This document shows positions 18,841 to 27,891 of a stretch of DNA of 64,000 bases, one piece after another (the first letter of the stretch is position 1; each line of letters begins with the position of its first letter). Made by a program: the position numbers and the translations under genes. The notes beneath the pieces were generated by a model. That model was given only the letters and a program-made list of their open reading frames with translations, was not told the DNA's origin and ran no database searches. The stretch is from Pseudoalteromonas piratica (lineage in GTDB: Bacteria > Pseudomonadota > Gammaproteobacteria > Enterobacterales > Alteromonadaceae). The stretch spans positions 2,128,001 to 2,192,000 of the forward strand of contig NZ_CP009888.1 in the NCBI RefSeq assembly GCF_000788395.1, in the 5' to 3' direction.

Positions 18841-20991
18841 ATGGAAAGCAATGTAAATAATGGTTTAGATATTAAACTTATCCTGAATGCAGTAAAAAGA
18901 AATTTTTTGAAAGTATTATTGTTTGCGGTTTGTGTTGCAATAATAACTTTTGTAATTGTTTCTAAAATGAGCCCCGTATACACAGCAAAGGCTACAATTC
19001 ATGTTGAGTCAACAGAATCCAGAGCATTAAACTTCGATCCTGTCTATGGTGCAGATTTTTCAAAGCGAGAATACTTTGAAACACAGTTCGCAATAATTAA
19101 ATCAGAAACGCTAGCAAGAAATGTGATAGGCACTTTATCTTTGTGGGAAAACGAAGAATTCATCATTTCTGAAAACGAGCAAAGTAAATTAACTTTTATT
19201 TATGACCTATTAGGTTTGCCTCAGCTTGATGCGTCTCGTGACTCTCAAGAAATTAAAATGCAACGAATATTAAAGCAATTTTCCGACAAGTTATCTGTTA
19301 ATTCGAGAAGGGGCACTAGATTGATTGAAATCAGCTTCGACTCAGCTGATCCAGAACTTGCTGCATTAGTTGTAAACACAATTACCAGCACTTATCAGAA
19401 TTCGGAAATATCAAGCAAATCTGAGAAGGTTAAAGAGGCGACCGATTGGCTTAATAATCGCTTAGTCACATTACGTAAAGCTTTAGATGAATCCGAAATC
19501 AAACTACAAGAGTACCTTGAAAGAGAAAATTTAATTGAAATTGACGGAAGCGTTAGCTTGGTTTCTCAGAATATTGCATCTGTTTCAGAGCGATTGTCTA
19601 AATCTCAAAATGAAATAGCTCGCTTGAGAGGTATTCAGTCGATAATAAACAAATATGGTCAAGCAGATATTTTGCAATTAGAGTCAATACCGGAGATAAC
19701 GTCGCACCCACTAATACAAAATGTGAAAAAAGATGTAATTGCAGTAGAGCGAAAGTTTAGTGAACTTACTGAAGTTTATGGTCCAAAACACCCAAAACTA
19801 ATTGCTGCGCAGTCAGAGTTAAGAGCCGTTAGAGGTAATTTAGAAGCACAAATCAAGCTACTTACTTCAAGCGTTCAGAAAGAGTTATCTAACGAAATTG
19901 AAAATTCTGAAATGCTTAATCAACGTTTAAAGTCTCTTAAGGTAGAGTTTCAAAGTACTGCAAAAAAAGAAACAGAATATCTACAGTTAAAGCGTGAAGT
20001 TGAATCTAATCGAAAACTGTATAATGCCTTTGTAGATCGTTCAAAAGAAACTACTATTGCTGGTGACTCTCACTCATCAATGATTAAAGTCATCGACAAA
20101 GCATTTGTGCCAACGTTTCCTGTAAAGCCTAAGAAAAAGTTAATTATTTTAGCGAGTTTTGTTGTCTCATTTTGCGTTGGATTAGGTTTGATTGTCCTAT
20201 TAGCGATATTGAATGATACTATCAAGTCTTCACGTGATGTTGAAAATGGTTTATCACAACGTATGCTGGGAGTTATTCCTTTACTCGATAAAAACCACGT
20301 ATCTGATAGCCATACTTTCTTTAACAATGATAACAAACACTTTTCTGAATCAATTCGTACATTCAGAACAAACTTAATGCTTAGTCACCTTGATAAAGCA
20401 AACAAACTAATTGAGGTAACTTCCTCCGTGCCAAACGAGGGTAAAACAACAACATCTATAAACTTATGTTTTGCATTATCTCAAATGGAAAAAGTTGTTT
20501 TAATTGATGCCGATATGCGTAAACCAAGTGTATGTAGGCATTTTGGAATACCTCAATATCACCCAGGTTTGGCTAATTTTATTGCTGGTACAGCAAGCCT
20601 TGAAGAATGTTTATATTTGGACGAGCAATCTGGAGTATATATTATGCCGAGTGGTCAAATTCCTCCAAATCCACTTGAATTGCTTGCTCATAATCGTTTC
20701 TCAGAGCTTTTATCTGTTTTGAAACAACGATTTGATAGAGTTGTTTTAGACACTGCTCCTACACAAGCTGTTAGCGATTCTTTAATGATTTCAAAGAACA
20801 TGGATATTGTGATCTATGTGGTTAAAGCAGATGATACTCGCCAACAATTTGTAAAAAGAGGTTTAGGGCGTTTGCTGGAAGTTAACGCTAATATTGCAGG
20901 GATTGTTCTCAATCAAGTTGATGTGAATAAAACAGAACAATATGGTGGCTATTACGACTATTACGGTTATGCAGAGGATAAAAACTCATAA
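18841..20991 (+). CDS. wzc: Wzc-type polysaccharide co-polymerase with BY-kinase domain
   Basis: 716 residues. A Wzz domain with a first membrane helix near residues 20-40, a long periplasmic coiled-coil part, a GNVR region (LKREVESNRKLYNAFVDRS) and a second helix near 433-455. The cytoplasmic tyrosine kinase follows: Walker A VPNEGKTTTS at about 530-539, Walker A' LIDADMRKPS, then a tyrosine cluster in the last 20 residues (YGGYYDYYGYAED). It controls chain length and export, cycling through autophosphorylation of the tail. The next gene, starting immediately after its stop, encodes the matching phosphatase. Confidence 0.95.
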   Translation: MESNVNNGLDIKLILNAVKRNFLKVLLFAVCVAIITFVIVSKMSPVYTAKATIHVESTESRALNFDPVYGADFSKREYFETQFAIIKSETLARNVIGTLSLWENEEFIISENEQSKLTFIYDLLGLPQLDASRDSQEIKMQRILKQFSDKLSVNSRRGTRLIEISFDSADPELAALVVNTITSTYQNSEISSKSEKVKEATDWLNNRLVTLRKALDESEIKLQEYLERENLIEIDGSVSLVSQNIASVSERLSKSQNEIARLRGIQSIINKYGQADILQLESIPEITSHPLIQNVKKDVIAVERKFSELTEVYGPKHPKLIAAQSELRAVRGNLEAQIKLLTSSVQKELSNEIENSEMLNQRLKSLKVEFQSTAKKETEYLQLKREVESNRKLYNAFVDRSKETTIAGDSHSSMIKVIDKAFVPTFPVKPKKKLIILASFVVSFCVGLGLIVLLAILNDTIKSSRDVENGLSQRMLGVIPLLDKNHVSDSHTFFNNDNKHFSESIRTFRTNLMLSHLDKANKLIEVTSSVPNEGKTTTSINLCFALSQMEKVVLIDADMRKPSVCRHFGIPQYHPGLANFIAGTASLEECLYLDEQSGVYIMPSGQIPPNPLELLAHNRFSELLSVLKQRFDRVVLDTAPTQAVSDSLMISKNMDIVIYVVKADDTRQQFVKRGLGRLLEVNANIAGIVLNQVDVNKTEQYGGYYDYYGYAEDKNS

Positions 20992-21720
20992 ATGTATGAT
21001 ATACACTGTCATATCCTTCCCGCAATAGATGACGGTGCTAAAGACAAGGCTGAGGCCTTGTCTTTATTAAAACTGGCAGTTGCTGAAGGTATTACCCATA
21101 TTGTTTTTACTCCCCATATGCATATTGGGCGTTTCGATAATTCTAAGGTTGATATTTATCATACCTTTTTTGACTTTAAGCAGTTAGCTGCTGATCATAA
21201 TATAAAAATAGAAATGGCATGTGCAGCAGAGGTGCGCATAGATGCAGACCTAATTTATTTATTTTCACAAAAAAAAATTCCATTTTTAGGTCAATTGGAA
21301 AATAAGAGTATTGTTCTACTAGAGCTACCTCATTCACACTTTCCCCAAGGGACAGAAAAACTTATATCTTGGATGATTGATAAAGATATTGTTCCAGTAA
21401 TTGCCCATCCAGAAAGAAATAGAGATATACAAAAAAACAATCAATTAGCAATCAAATTAAAAAAATTAGGGTGTTATCTTCAATTAACTGCTGGCAGTGT
21501 ATGTGGCCAATTTGGTGATTCATCATACAAATTATCTGAGTTTTTATTATCAAACAATATGGTAGATGTTATTGCATCAGATGCACATAACTTAAAAAGA
21601 AGACCACCGAAGTTAAAAGAAGCATTTAATTACATATCAAAAAAATATTCAGCCTCATATGCTAATGATCTTTTCATTAACAACCCAAAGAACATTACAA
21701 GTAATTTATTTATATGCTGA
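20992..21720 (+). CDS. PHP-type tyrosine-protein phosphatase (CpsB/YwqE/Wzb-like)
   Basis: 242 residues. Metal-dependent PHP phosphatase: DIHCHILPAIDDGA at residues 3-16, FTPHMH near 42, HPERN near 140 and SDAHNLKRRPP near 200 supply the metal ligands. It would remove phosphates from the tyrosine tail of the Wzc protein. The start directly follows the wzc stop with no gap, and its end overlaps the next gene by 7 bases. Use of a PHP phosphatase rather than the low-molecular-weight Wzb type is typical of Gram-positive and some marine gammaproteobacterial loci. Confidence 0.92.
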   Translation: MYDIHCHILPAIDDGAKDKAEALSLLKLAVAEGITHIVFTPHMHIGRFDNSKVDIYHTFFDFKQLAADHNIKIEMACAAEVRIDADLIYLFSQKKIPFLGQLENKSIVLLELPHSHFPQGTEKLISWMIDKDIVPVIAHPERNRDIQKNNQLAIKLKKLGCYLQLTAGSVCGQFGDSSYKLSEFLLSNNMVDVIASDAHNLKRRPPKLKEAFNYISKKYSASYANDLFINNPKNITSNLFIC

Positions 21721-22385
21721 AAAGATATTTTATTATTTTGATTTTGGCTGTTTCAACCCTACTGTCCTTGTACGAATTTTATAAACGGGGTGTTGCTCAT
21801 TTATATTATTCAAATTCGAATAAAGCTTATAAATTGACTGTAAATGAGAGAGAAGGTGATCTTATTCTACTGAAAAAAGCAGAAGAAAATATTATTAAGG
21901 CGATTAATCTTATTCCAAAAGATCCACACTATCTGCATTTAAAAGCTAATATTCTAAATTCTATTGATTTTAAAAACTCCAATCTCCATGAAGTAAAATC
22001 ACTTTTGCAACAATCAGTTAAGCTAAGAAGCTCCTGGTGGGGAACATGGATAGATTTAGCTTATGTTAATATTCAAATAGAAGGTTTCAGTCCAGAATCA
22101 AAGTTTTATCTTAATAAAGCTCAACAATTAGGTGGATTACAAATTGGATTTGTGAATAGTTATCTGATGATACTAATAGAAAACTGGAATAATTTAGATT
22201 CGAAAGACACCTATAACTTTTATTCGTACCTAAAAATAGCTAGTAGGAATAACGCTACTTTTTCGAATATTATGAAATATGCCTATTCCAAAGATAAGCA
22301 TGAATTAATTTGTATTCAAATTCGTTACGATTCCAATTATAAGACTTTTAAAGACTCAAGTTTATATAGTAATTACTGTAATTAA
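21714..22385 (+). CDS. membrane-anchored TPR-like protein of the polysaccharide locus (VpsP-like)
   Basis: 223 residues. One N-terminal membrane helix, then helical pairs with TPR-like spacing (AEENIIKAINLIPKDPHYLHLKA and a second repeat around 100-140). Gene position resembles VpsP-type proteins found behind Wzc/phosphatase pairs; no enzymatic motif is seen. Probably a periplasmic-facing assembly factor. The stop codon interlocks with the stop of the convergent ligase gene. Confidence 0.55.
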   Translation: MLKRYFIILILAVSTLLSLYEFYKRGVAHLYYSNSNKAYKLTVNEREGDLILLKKAEENIIKAINLIPKDPHYLHLKANILNSIDFKNSNLHEVKSLLQQSVKLRSSWWGTWIDLAYVNIQIEGFSPESKFYLNKAQQLGGLQIGFVNSYLMILIENWNNLDSKDTYNFYSYLKIASRNNATFSNIMKYAYSKDKHELICIQIRYDSNYKTFKDSSLYSNYCN

Positions 22386-23722
22386 ATTTTATTTCTAAAT
22401 CTGTTTATTAGTATAAATAGACTCAGAGTTGCAATGAATGTATTGCCATTTGCGCCACTTTGAAGCGGGTAGTCAACAAATATATGAAGTGACATATAGA
22501 GTAGTGCAGTTGCAATGCCTATGTTAACCCCGTGATAGAATCTACTGGCTTTTATTCGCATATTGCAAATGCACTTTATAAACATCCAACCAACGAGCAA
22601 TACTAATATGAAAGTCATTGGTATACCAACTTCTAGAGCAAATTGAAGTAGATCGTTGTGAGCATTATCGTAGTGACCAGAAAAAAATATGTCTTTGTAC
22701 TGAGGGAATGCAGTATAAAATGAACCCCCACCGTGGCCTAATAAAGGCTTATTTATTATTCCATTCAATGTTATTAAATAAACTTCATCACGTCTCTCTT
22801 TAATAAAATCAGTTTCTGCTAAACGGTTGGTTAAATCATCAAATCCAATTAAAGCACTAAATATTGCAAAATCAATAACTAAAAAGCTAATTAAAAGAAC
22901 TTTGAATTGTTTAGGTTTATCTTTTAGGAGAAAGAAAGCCATACAGCTTACAAATGACAAAGAAATGAAAAATGCAACATTACCCATACGGCTTTTAGTA
23001 AGTAGTATTCCAATAACTATCAATATTAAGCAAAATCTGATTAAAAGTGCTCTTGTAAATAAGTTATTAAGTAAACCTCTTACTTTCTGCATTATTGATC
23101 TTGAATCGTTAGTATTTTTGAAAGTAGTAAAATACAACCCTATACCGAGTGAAAGGCATAAACCAAGGTAATTAGCTAAAAAATTAGAATAAGTAAATGA
23201 GCCTGTTGCTCTTGGGTTCCACTCATATTGGAATACAAAGCTTTTTAAATCTGGATTAAAATATAAAAATAATGCATATAGCGCTTGGCAAACACCTGCG
23301 GCCACTAGCCAATAAATTAATGTTTTAATGCGCTCTTTATTATTTACGTAAAGTAATATCAGCCATGCAAACATTAACATGGTGATTGTTTTAAGCAACA
23401 TTACAAAGGTTTGATTAGGATCGATGCTTTGCACTGAAGTTGGCAATAATTGAATAGTAAGTACTGATATAACAGCGAGTAGGGTGCCCATTAGTGGCCA
23501 GCTAGATTTATCGGGGAAGATAGCTTGCTTGGAATGCGCGCAATTAACTAGGTGTAAAATAAAAGTGGCGCTGACCACAAAACCAAAAAACATAATGGCC
23601 CAAACGCGGTAGCTACCCAATGGAATAGGAAGCCAAAAGATTAATGCGCACAGTATAGCAAAGATAACTTTATTCAATTTATTCAAGGTTCTAGGCTTTT
23701 TGATTTGAGTAAATTTTAACAT
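22382..23722 (-). CDS. O-antigen ligase family (Wzy_C) membrane protein
   Basis: 446 residues with about 11-12 membrane segments. Large periplasmic loop with GHGGGSFYTAFPQY and DNAHNDLLQFALEVG, the signature region of the WaaL/Wzy superfamily. It could ligate the finished polymer to lipid A-core or another acceptor, or act as a second polymerase. It lies on the opposite strand to the rest of the locus, with its own upstream region at 23723-23802 shared with a divergent small gene. Confidence 0.83.
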   Translation of the reverse strand: MLKFTQIKKPRTLNKLNKVIFAILCALIFWLPIPLGSYRVWAIMFFGFVVSATFILHLVNCAHSKQAIFPDKSSWPLMGTLLAVISVLTIQLLPTSVQSIDPNQTFVMLLKTITMLMFAWLILLYVNNKERIKTLIYWLVAAGVCQALYALFLYFNPDLKSFVFQYEWNPRATGSFTYSNFLANYLGLCLSLGIGLYFTTFKNTNDSRSIMQKVRGLLNNLFTRALLIRFCLILIVIGILLTKSRMGNVAFFISLSFVSCMAFFLLKDKPKQFKVLLISFLVIDFAIFSALIGFDDLTNRLAETDFIKERRDEVYLITLNGIINKPLLGHGGGSFYTAFPQYKDIFFSGHYDNAHNDLLQFALEVGIPMTFILVLLVGWMFIKCICNMRIKASRFYHGVNIGIATALLYMSLHIFVDYPLQSGANGNTFIATLSLFILINRFRNKI

Positions 23723-23802
23723 ACAAATTTTTCAGCTAGAAGTTTGATTTAGTTATAAAATCGCAATATTATTCAGCTTAGCTACTAAAACAAAGGATTG
23801 TT

Positions 23803-24081
23803 ATGAGCTTAATTTCAGAGCCAATTGGATGGTCTCGCTCAATTGCAAAATCAAAATCACGTGTTATTTTATTCACAGCAATGCACTTTGCTGTATTGTT
23901 ACTGGCCATATGGCTGTTGTTTGAAAAAGTTAGTGTACAACAGCCCTTAAGCACGCTTTCATTTCAAGATTTTTTAATATCATCAAGTTTAATTCTATTT
24001 ATTGGTGGCTTTTATCCTTGTTTATACCTCTATGCGATTTATCGCTTACTTGAGATTAATAAACTTACTAGTGATAACTAA
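23803..24081 (+). CDS. small membrane protein, unknown function
   Basis: 92 residues with two strong hydrophobic helices (about 22-45 and 57-80) and short charged ends. AAAGGA lies 9 bases before the ATG. I do not recognise the family. It is divergent from the ligase-like gene and followed 62 bases later by a lipoprotein gene that may share its transcript. Confidence 0.6.
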   Translation: MSLISEPIGWSRSIAKSKSRVILFTAMHFAVLLLAIWLLFEKVSVQQPLSTLSFQDFLISSSLILFIGGFYPCLYLYAIYRLLEINKLTSDN

Positions 24082-24143
24082 TTTTTTAGAACACAGCAAG
24101 CAAACGTACTGAATTACAATGTTGTGATATTTTTTGAGGGAAT

Positions 24144-24476
24144 ATGAAAAAGTATTTATCTGTTATTTTTACCGCGCTGTTTTTAACTGCATGTAGTAAA
24201 CCACTGCCTGAAAATCGCATGACATATGCTGGTGAGTGGGTAAGTAAAGAAATGTATTTACTTATTTTACCTGATGGCACCGTTTCTTATAAACGCTTAA
24301 AAGGCGGTGGTAGCACCGAGGTTAATGGGCCGCTTAAAGAGTTTCAAGGAGACGATTTTGTTGTTGGCATTGGTTTTTTAACAACAACCTTTGATGTGTC
24401 TGAAACACCTTATATTGAAAATGAACAGTGGGTAATGACAGTTGATGGTGTAAAACTCACCAAACGAGAGGAATAA
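24144..24476 (+). CDS. small lipoprotein, unknown function
   Basis: 110 residues. Lipoprotein signal peptide with lipobox LTAC (Cys17) followed by Ser-Lys. The remainder is mostly beta-strand and looks like a single small domain with GEWVSKEMYLLILPDG. No catalytic motif. GAGGG stands 6 bases before the ATG, and an intrinsic terminator follows. Confidence 0.65.
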   Translation: MKKYLSVIFTALFLTACSKPLPENRMTYAGEWVSKEMYLLILPDGTVSYKRLKGGGSTEVNGPLKEFQGDDFVVGIGFLTTTFDVSETPYIENEQWVMTVDGVKLTKREE

Positions 24477-24489
24477 CAAATTGCTAAGA

Positions 24490-24516
24490 TAAAGCCGACG
24501 TATAAGTCGGCTTTTT
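24490..24516 (+). terminator. intrinsic terminator behind the lipoprotein gene
   Basis: Stem AAGCCGAC / GTCGGCTT with loop GTATAA and a short T-run; it lies between two convergent genes. Confidence 0.85.
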
Positions 24517-24517
24517 A

Positions 24518-25459
24518 TTAACTTGAAAGTGTTTCAGCTACATCGGCAATTTGTTGGCGCAGCCAAATGTGGCTGGCGTCACGGTGAAGTAGTGGGCTCC
24601 AAATCATATCCAGTTCAAAAGGCGGAATAGGGAACGGTGGTTCCATAATTTTGAGCTCATTATCATTTTTATAAATTTGTGCGACTTTCGTTGGCAGTGT
24701 TGCAATAAGGTTTTCAGCTTTTGCTAAGTGAATTGCAACGTGATAATTACGGGTAAAGGATGCAATATTTCTGTGCTTACCAAAGTGTGCAAGGGCTTCA
24801 TCAACCCAACCGAGTTTTTGCACATCAGCTGGATCCATGCCAACACCAACACCAAAGCCGGTTTTACTTACCCAGATATGGCGTGCTTTTAAGTATGCAT
24901 CTAGGCTGTAATTTTCTAAAACAGGGTTATTTGCATTTACTACGCAAGAAAAGCTGTCTTTCCAAATACGCTTTTGGTGAAATGATTGCGGTAAATTATC
25001 AAACCGGTTAATCGCCATATCTACTTTGCCGTTTTCCACATCATGGAATGTAACGTCACTCGGGGTAACAATATCGAGCGTGGTATCTGGTGCAAAGGTT
25101 TGCAAGCGGCTTAATAGCATTGGGGCCAATGTGCTTGCTGCGTAATCACTCGCCATTATGCGAAATACACGGTTACTGGTAGCAGGCTCAAAATCACGAT
25201 TAGGCTGAAGTGTTTCTTCAAGTGTTAAAAGCACACCGCGTACCACAGGTTGCAGTTCTTTGGCACGTTCCGTTGGCACCATGCCATCGCTTGTGCGAAC
25301 TAGAATAGGATCATTTAAAAGTGCGCGTAAACGCTTTAGGCCGTTACTCATAGCTGGCTGAGTAATATTAAGTTGGTTTGCTGCGCGGGTTACATTACAT
25401 TCGCGCAACAAGGTATCTAAGTACACTAAAAGGTTTAAATCTACTTTACTAATATTCAT
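24518..25459 (-). CDS. LysR family transcriptional regulator
   Basis: 313 residues from the ATG at 25459 (MNISKVDLN); a TTG-started extension of 16 residues to 25507 is unlikely. Winged helix-turn-helix in residues 5-65 (NVTRAANQLNITQPAMSNGLKRLR), then a periplasmic-binding-like effector domain. The N-terminus places it with the LeuO/NodD-type branch of LysR. Target unknown. It starts 65 bases after aceK in the same direction and may be partly co-transcribed. Confidence 0.88.
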   Translation of the reverse strand: MNISKVDLNLLVYLDTLLRECNVTRAANQLNITQPAMSNGLKRLRALLNDPILVRTSDGMVPTERAKELQPVVRGVLLTLEETLQPNRDFEPATSNRVFRIMASDYAASTLAPMLLSRLQTFAPDTTLDIVTPSDVTFHDVENGKVDMAINRFDNLPQSFHQKRIWKDSFSCVVNANNPVLENYSLDAYLKARHIWVSKTGFGVGVGMDPADVQKLGWVDEALAHFGKHRNIASFTRNYHVAIHLAKAENLIATLPTKVAQIYKNDNELKIMEPPFPIPPFELDMIWSPLLHRDASHIWLRQQIADVAETLSS

Positions 25460-25524
25460 TTTATTTATGTCGTAAGAGCATTCAATAAAAGACTTTAATA
25501 AACCCAAGTATAAATAACAAGTAT

Positions 25525-27231
25525 TTATCGAGACTTAAATCTTAGACTTTCGGGGTAAGGGTAAATATTTGTACTTACACCGTCTTTTATTTTTTGCTGC
25601 TGCTCGCGCCAATAGCCAGCTCTGTTAAGCTCAGGGTGCTGCTCTAATAAAATTGATTTAATATGTGGGTCAGTGGTAACAAAAGTGGTGAGTTGTTCAA
25701 TAAACACATCTTGTGGTGCAACAGAATAGGCATCAGGGTAATCAAAGTAACCGTCAGACTTAGGTAACTCTCTAAAGTTCATATCTGTTAAATACTGCAC
25801 TTCATCGTAATCATAAAAGATTACGCGTTTGTGTTTTGTAACACCAAAATTTTTAAGCAGCATATCACCCGGGAAGATATTGGCCGACATCATTTCTTTT
25901 AACGCTTGGCCATATTCACGCATTACGTGACGTTTATCTTGCTCGGTGGCATCTTTTAAAAATAGATTGAGTGGCGTCATCCGCCTTTCAATATAAAGGT
26001 GCTTAATAATTAGTAAGTCACCATCAAACTCCAATGAACCAGGTATCGACTTTTTAAGACGACTTAATAAAGCTTCAGGAAAACGTGAAATAGGGAAGGC
26101 TACATCAGAGAACTCTATGGTGTCAGCCATGCGTCCCACTTTATCGTGTTGCTTTACGAGTTGATAACGTTCAAGTACTGTGCGCCTACCAAATGGTTTA
26201 CCATCACCAAACTTATCGCGAATAACCTTAAATACATAAGGGAAAGTGGGATGAGTAAACACCTCCATCACCATGCCTGGTGTGCCTGCTGCTACCTCAA
26301 AGTCTTCTTTACACGATGCTAAATGATTTAAAAATTCACGATAAAACTCACTTTTACCTTGTTTGTGAAAACCAATGGCATTGTAAAGCTCCGCCGGAGT
26401 TCGGTTTGGCATCAGTTGATTTAAAAAGCTAACCACGCCTGAAGGGGAGCGCGTATTAACCATAAAGTATGCCCGAGCAAAGCCAAACACCACGCGCATT
26501 TGCACAGAATTAGTTAGCACGGCATCAATAAACAACCCTTTGCTTTTGTTGTGCAATATTGGAATGATAAAAGGCTGTACGCCATTTTTACTGACAATAC
26601 GTCCAACAATATACGCTGCTTTATTGCGATAAAATGGGGCTTTAAGAATATCAAAACGCATTTGATGATTGCGTGAATTCATATTAGGTGCTTGTTTAAC
26701 AAACGCTTTAACAATATTTTTTATATCGGCTTCAAGGTCAATAAAAGGTGCTTTTAAATCAAATTGAGCAAATATTTGTTTGATGGTAGGAAGTAAGCCA
26801 TCCACCACAGGGAAAAAACTCTTATACTCTTCCTCAACTGGCACTAAGGGTGCGGTTAACGTACTTTCTACAAAGATAAAGTCATTATTAAAGTATTTAC
26901 GGTGAAATAAACGACAAAATACTGAATTAAAAAAGGTTTCAGCAAGCTCAGCTTGTGGGTGAAAACTCATTAAGTCGGTATAATCCGCTTTAATTGCAAG
27001 CCACAACTCAGTATCAATATGTGAGGCATCAATGCGGCGCTTAAGCTTCTCTATACATTCATTAACGCGCTTATCGTAATAACTAATGCGTTCGGCGCTT
27101 ATGCGCTGCATCGACTGCCAATCCGCGTTGGCAAAATGCACCTGAGCCTGAGAAGTTAACCCTTGGAATAAAGAGTAGTGATGACTAAACCCCTTTAAAA
27201 TAAGGTTCGCAATAACTTGGCTCAACTGCAT
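25525..27231 (-). CDS. aceK: isocitrate dehydrogenase kinase/phosphatase
   Basis: 568 residues, the normal AceK length. It reversibly phosphorylates isocitrate dehydrogenase and so divides carbon between the TCA cycle and the glyoxylate shunt. The AAGTPGMVMEVFTHP and FKVIRDKFGDGKPFGR region forms the nucleotide-binding part; FYDYDEVQYLTD carries conserved acidic residues. Unlike in enterobacteria it is not next to aceBA; it follows a LOG-family gene with a 15-base gap. Confidence 0.95.
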   Translation of the reverse strand: MQLSQVIANLILKGFSHHYSLFQGLTSQAQVHFANADWQSMQRISAERISYYDKRVNECIEKLKRRIDASHIDTELWLAIKADYTDLMSFHPQAELAETFFNSVFCRLFHRKYFNNDFIFVESTLTAPLVPVEEEYKSFFPVVDGLLPTIKQIFAQFDLKAPFIDLEADIKNIVKAFVKQAPNMNSRNHQMRFDILKAPFYRNKAAYIVGRIVSKNGVQPFIIPILHNKSKGLFIDAVLTNSVQMRVVFGFARAYFMVNTRSPSGVVSFLNQLMPNRTPAELYNAIGFHKQGKSEFYREFLNHLASCKEDFEVAAGTPGMVMEVFTHPTFPYVFKVIRDKFGDGKPFGRRTVLERYQLVKQHDKVGRMADTIEFSDVAFPISRFPEALLSRLKKSIPGSLEFDGDLLIIKHLYIERRMTPLNLFLKDATEQDKRHVMREYGQALKEMMSANIFPGDMLLKNFGVTKHKRVIFYDYDEVQYLTDMNFRELPKSDGYFDYPDAYSVAPQDVFIEQLTTFVTTDPHIKSILLEQHPELNRAGYWREQQQKIKDGVSTNIYPYPESLRFKSR

Positions 27232-27246
27232 CGGATTATCCTTTTA

Positions 27247-27891
27247 TTATTTTTCTCTATGTGAAGCGCGGTAATGGGCAACAATGGTTGCTACCGCTGC
27301 ATCAATATCATCAGTTACTGTAAACAGTGAAAAATCACTTTGGTCAATTAAGCCTTTAGAAACCAGCTGCTGTTGCATCCAATCGACCAATCCTTGCCAA
27401 AACTCAGTACCAAATAACACAATGGGCATTTTTGAAATACGGCCAGTTTGCAGCAGGGTGAGTGATTCAAAGGTTTCATCTAATGTGCCAAAGCCACCAG
27501 GCATACATACATAGCCCATTGAATATTTAAGAAACATTACCTTACGCGTGAAGAAATAACGAAAATCTAGTTGCTCGTTTTGGTAAGGGTTGGGGACTTG
27601 CTCATGGGGCAATTCGATATTAAGGCCAATACTTTTCCCTTTTACAGCACCTTTGTTGGCAGCCTCCATAATACCCGGGCCACCTCCTGAAATGACGGCA
27701 AATCCTTCGTCAACAAACCGTTCGGCTATTTTTACTGAAGCTTGGTAGTAGGGGCTTGATTCTTCTAAACGCGCCGAACCAAAGATTGACACTGCCGGAC
27801 CTGTTTCGGCGAGTTTATCAAAACCGTCAGCAAATTCGCTGATAATACGAAACATTCGCCACGATTCATCACCTTTTAGATCATCGATCAT
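27247..27891 (-). CDS. LOG family protein (TIGR00730-type Rossmann fold)
   Basis: 214 residues from the ATG at 27891, which overlaps the stop of the upstream gene by 4 bases (ATGA). GGGPGIMEAANKGA and PGGFGTLDETFE are the two signature motifs of the LOG/YgdH-like nucleotide 5'-monophosphate phosphoribohydrolases. It probably cleaves a nucleotide to base and ribose-5-phosphate; physiological substrate unknown in this host. Confidence 0.85.
   Translation of the reverse strand: MIDDLKGDESWRMFRIISEFADGFDKLAETGPAVSIFGSARLEESSPYYQASVKIAERFVDEGFAVISGGGPGIMEAANKGAVKGKSIGLNIELPHEQVPNPYQNEQLDFRYFFTRKVMFLKYSMGYVCMPGGFGTLDETFESLTLLQTGRISKMPIVLFGTEFWQGLVDWMQQQLVSKGLIDQSDFSLFTVTDDIDAAVATIVAHYRASHREK

Noticed and set aside
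23803..24476. Toxin-antitoxin pair (two small genes in tandem)
   Set aside because: One is a two-helix membrane protein and the other a lipoprotein, 62 bases apart, without any toxin or antitoxin motif.
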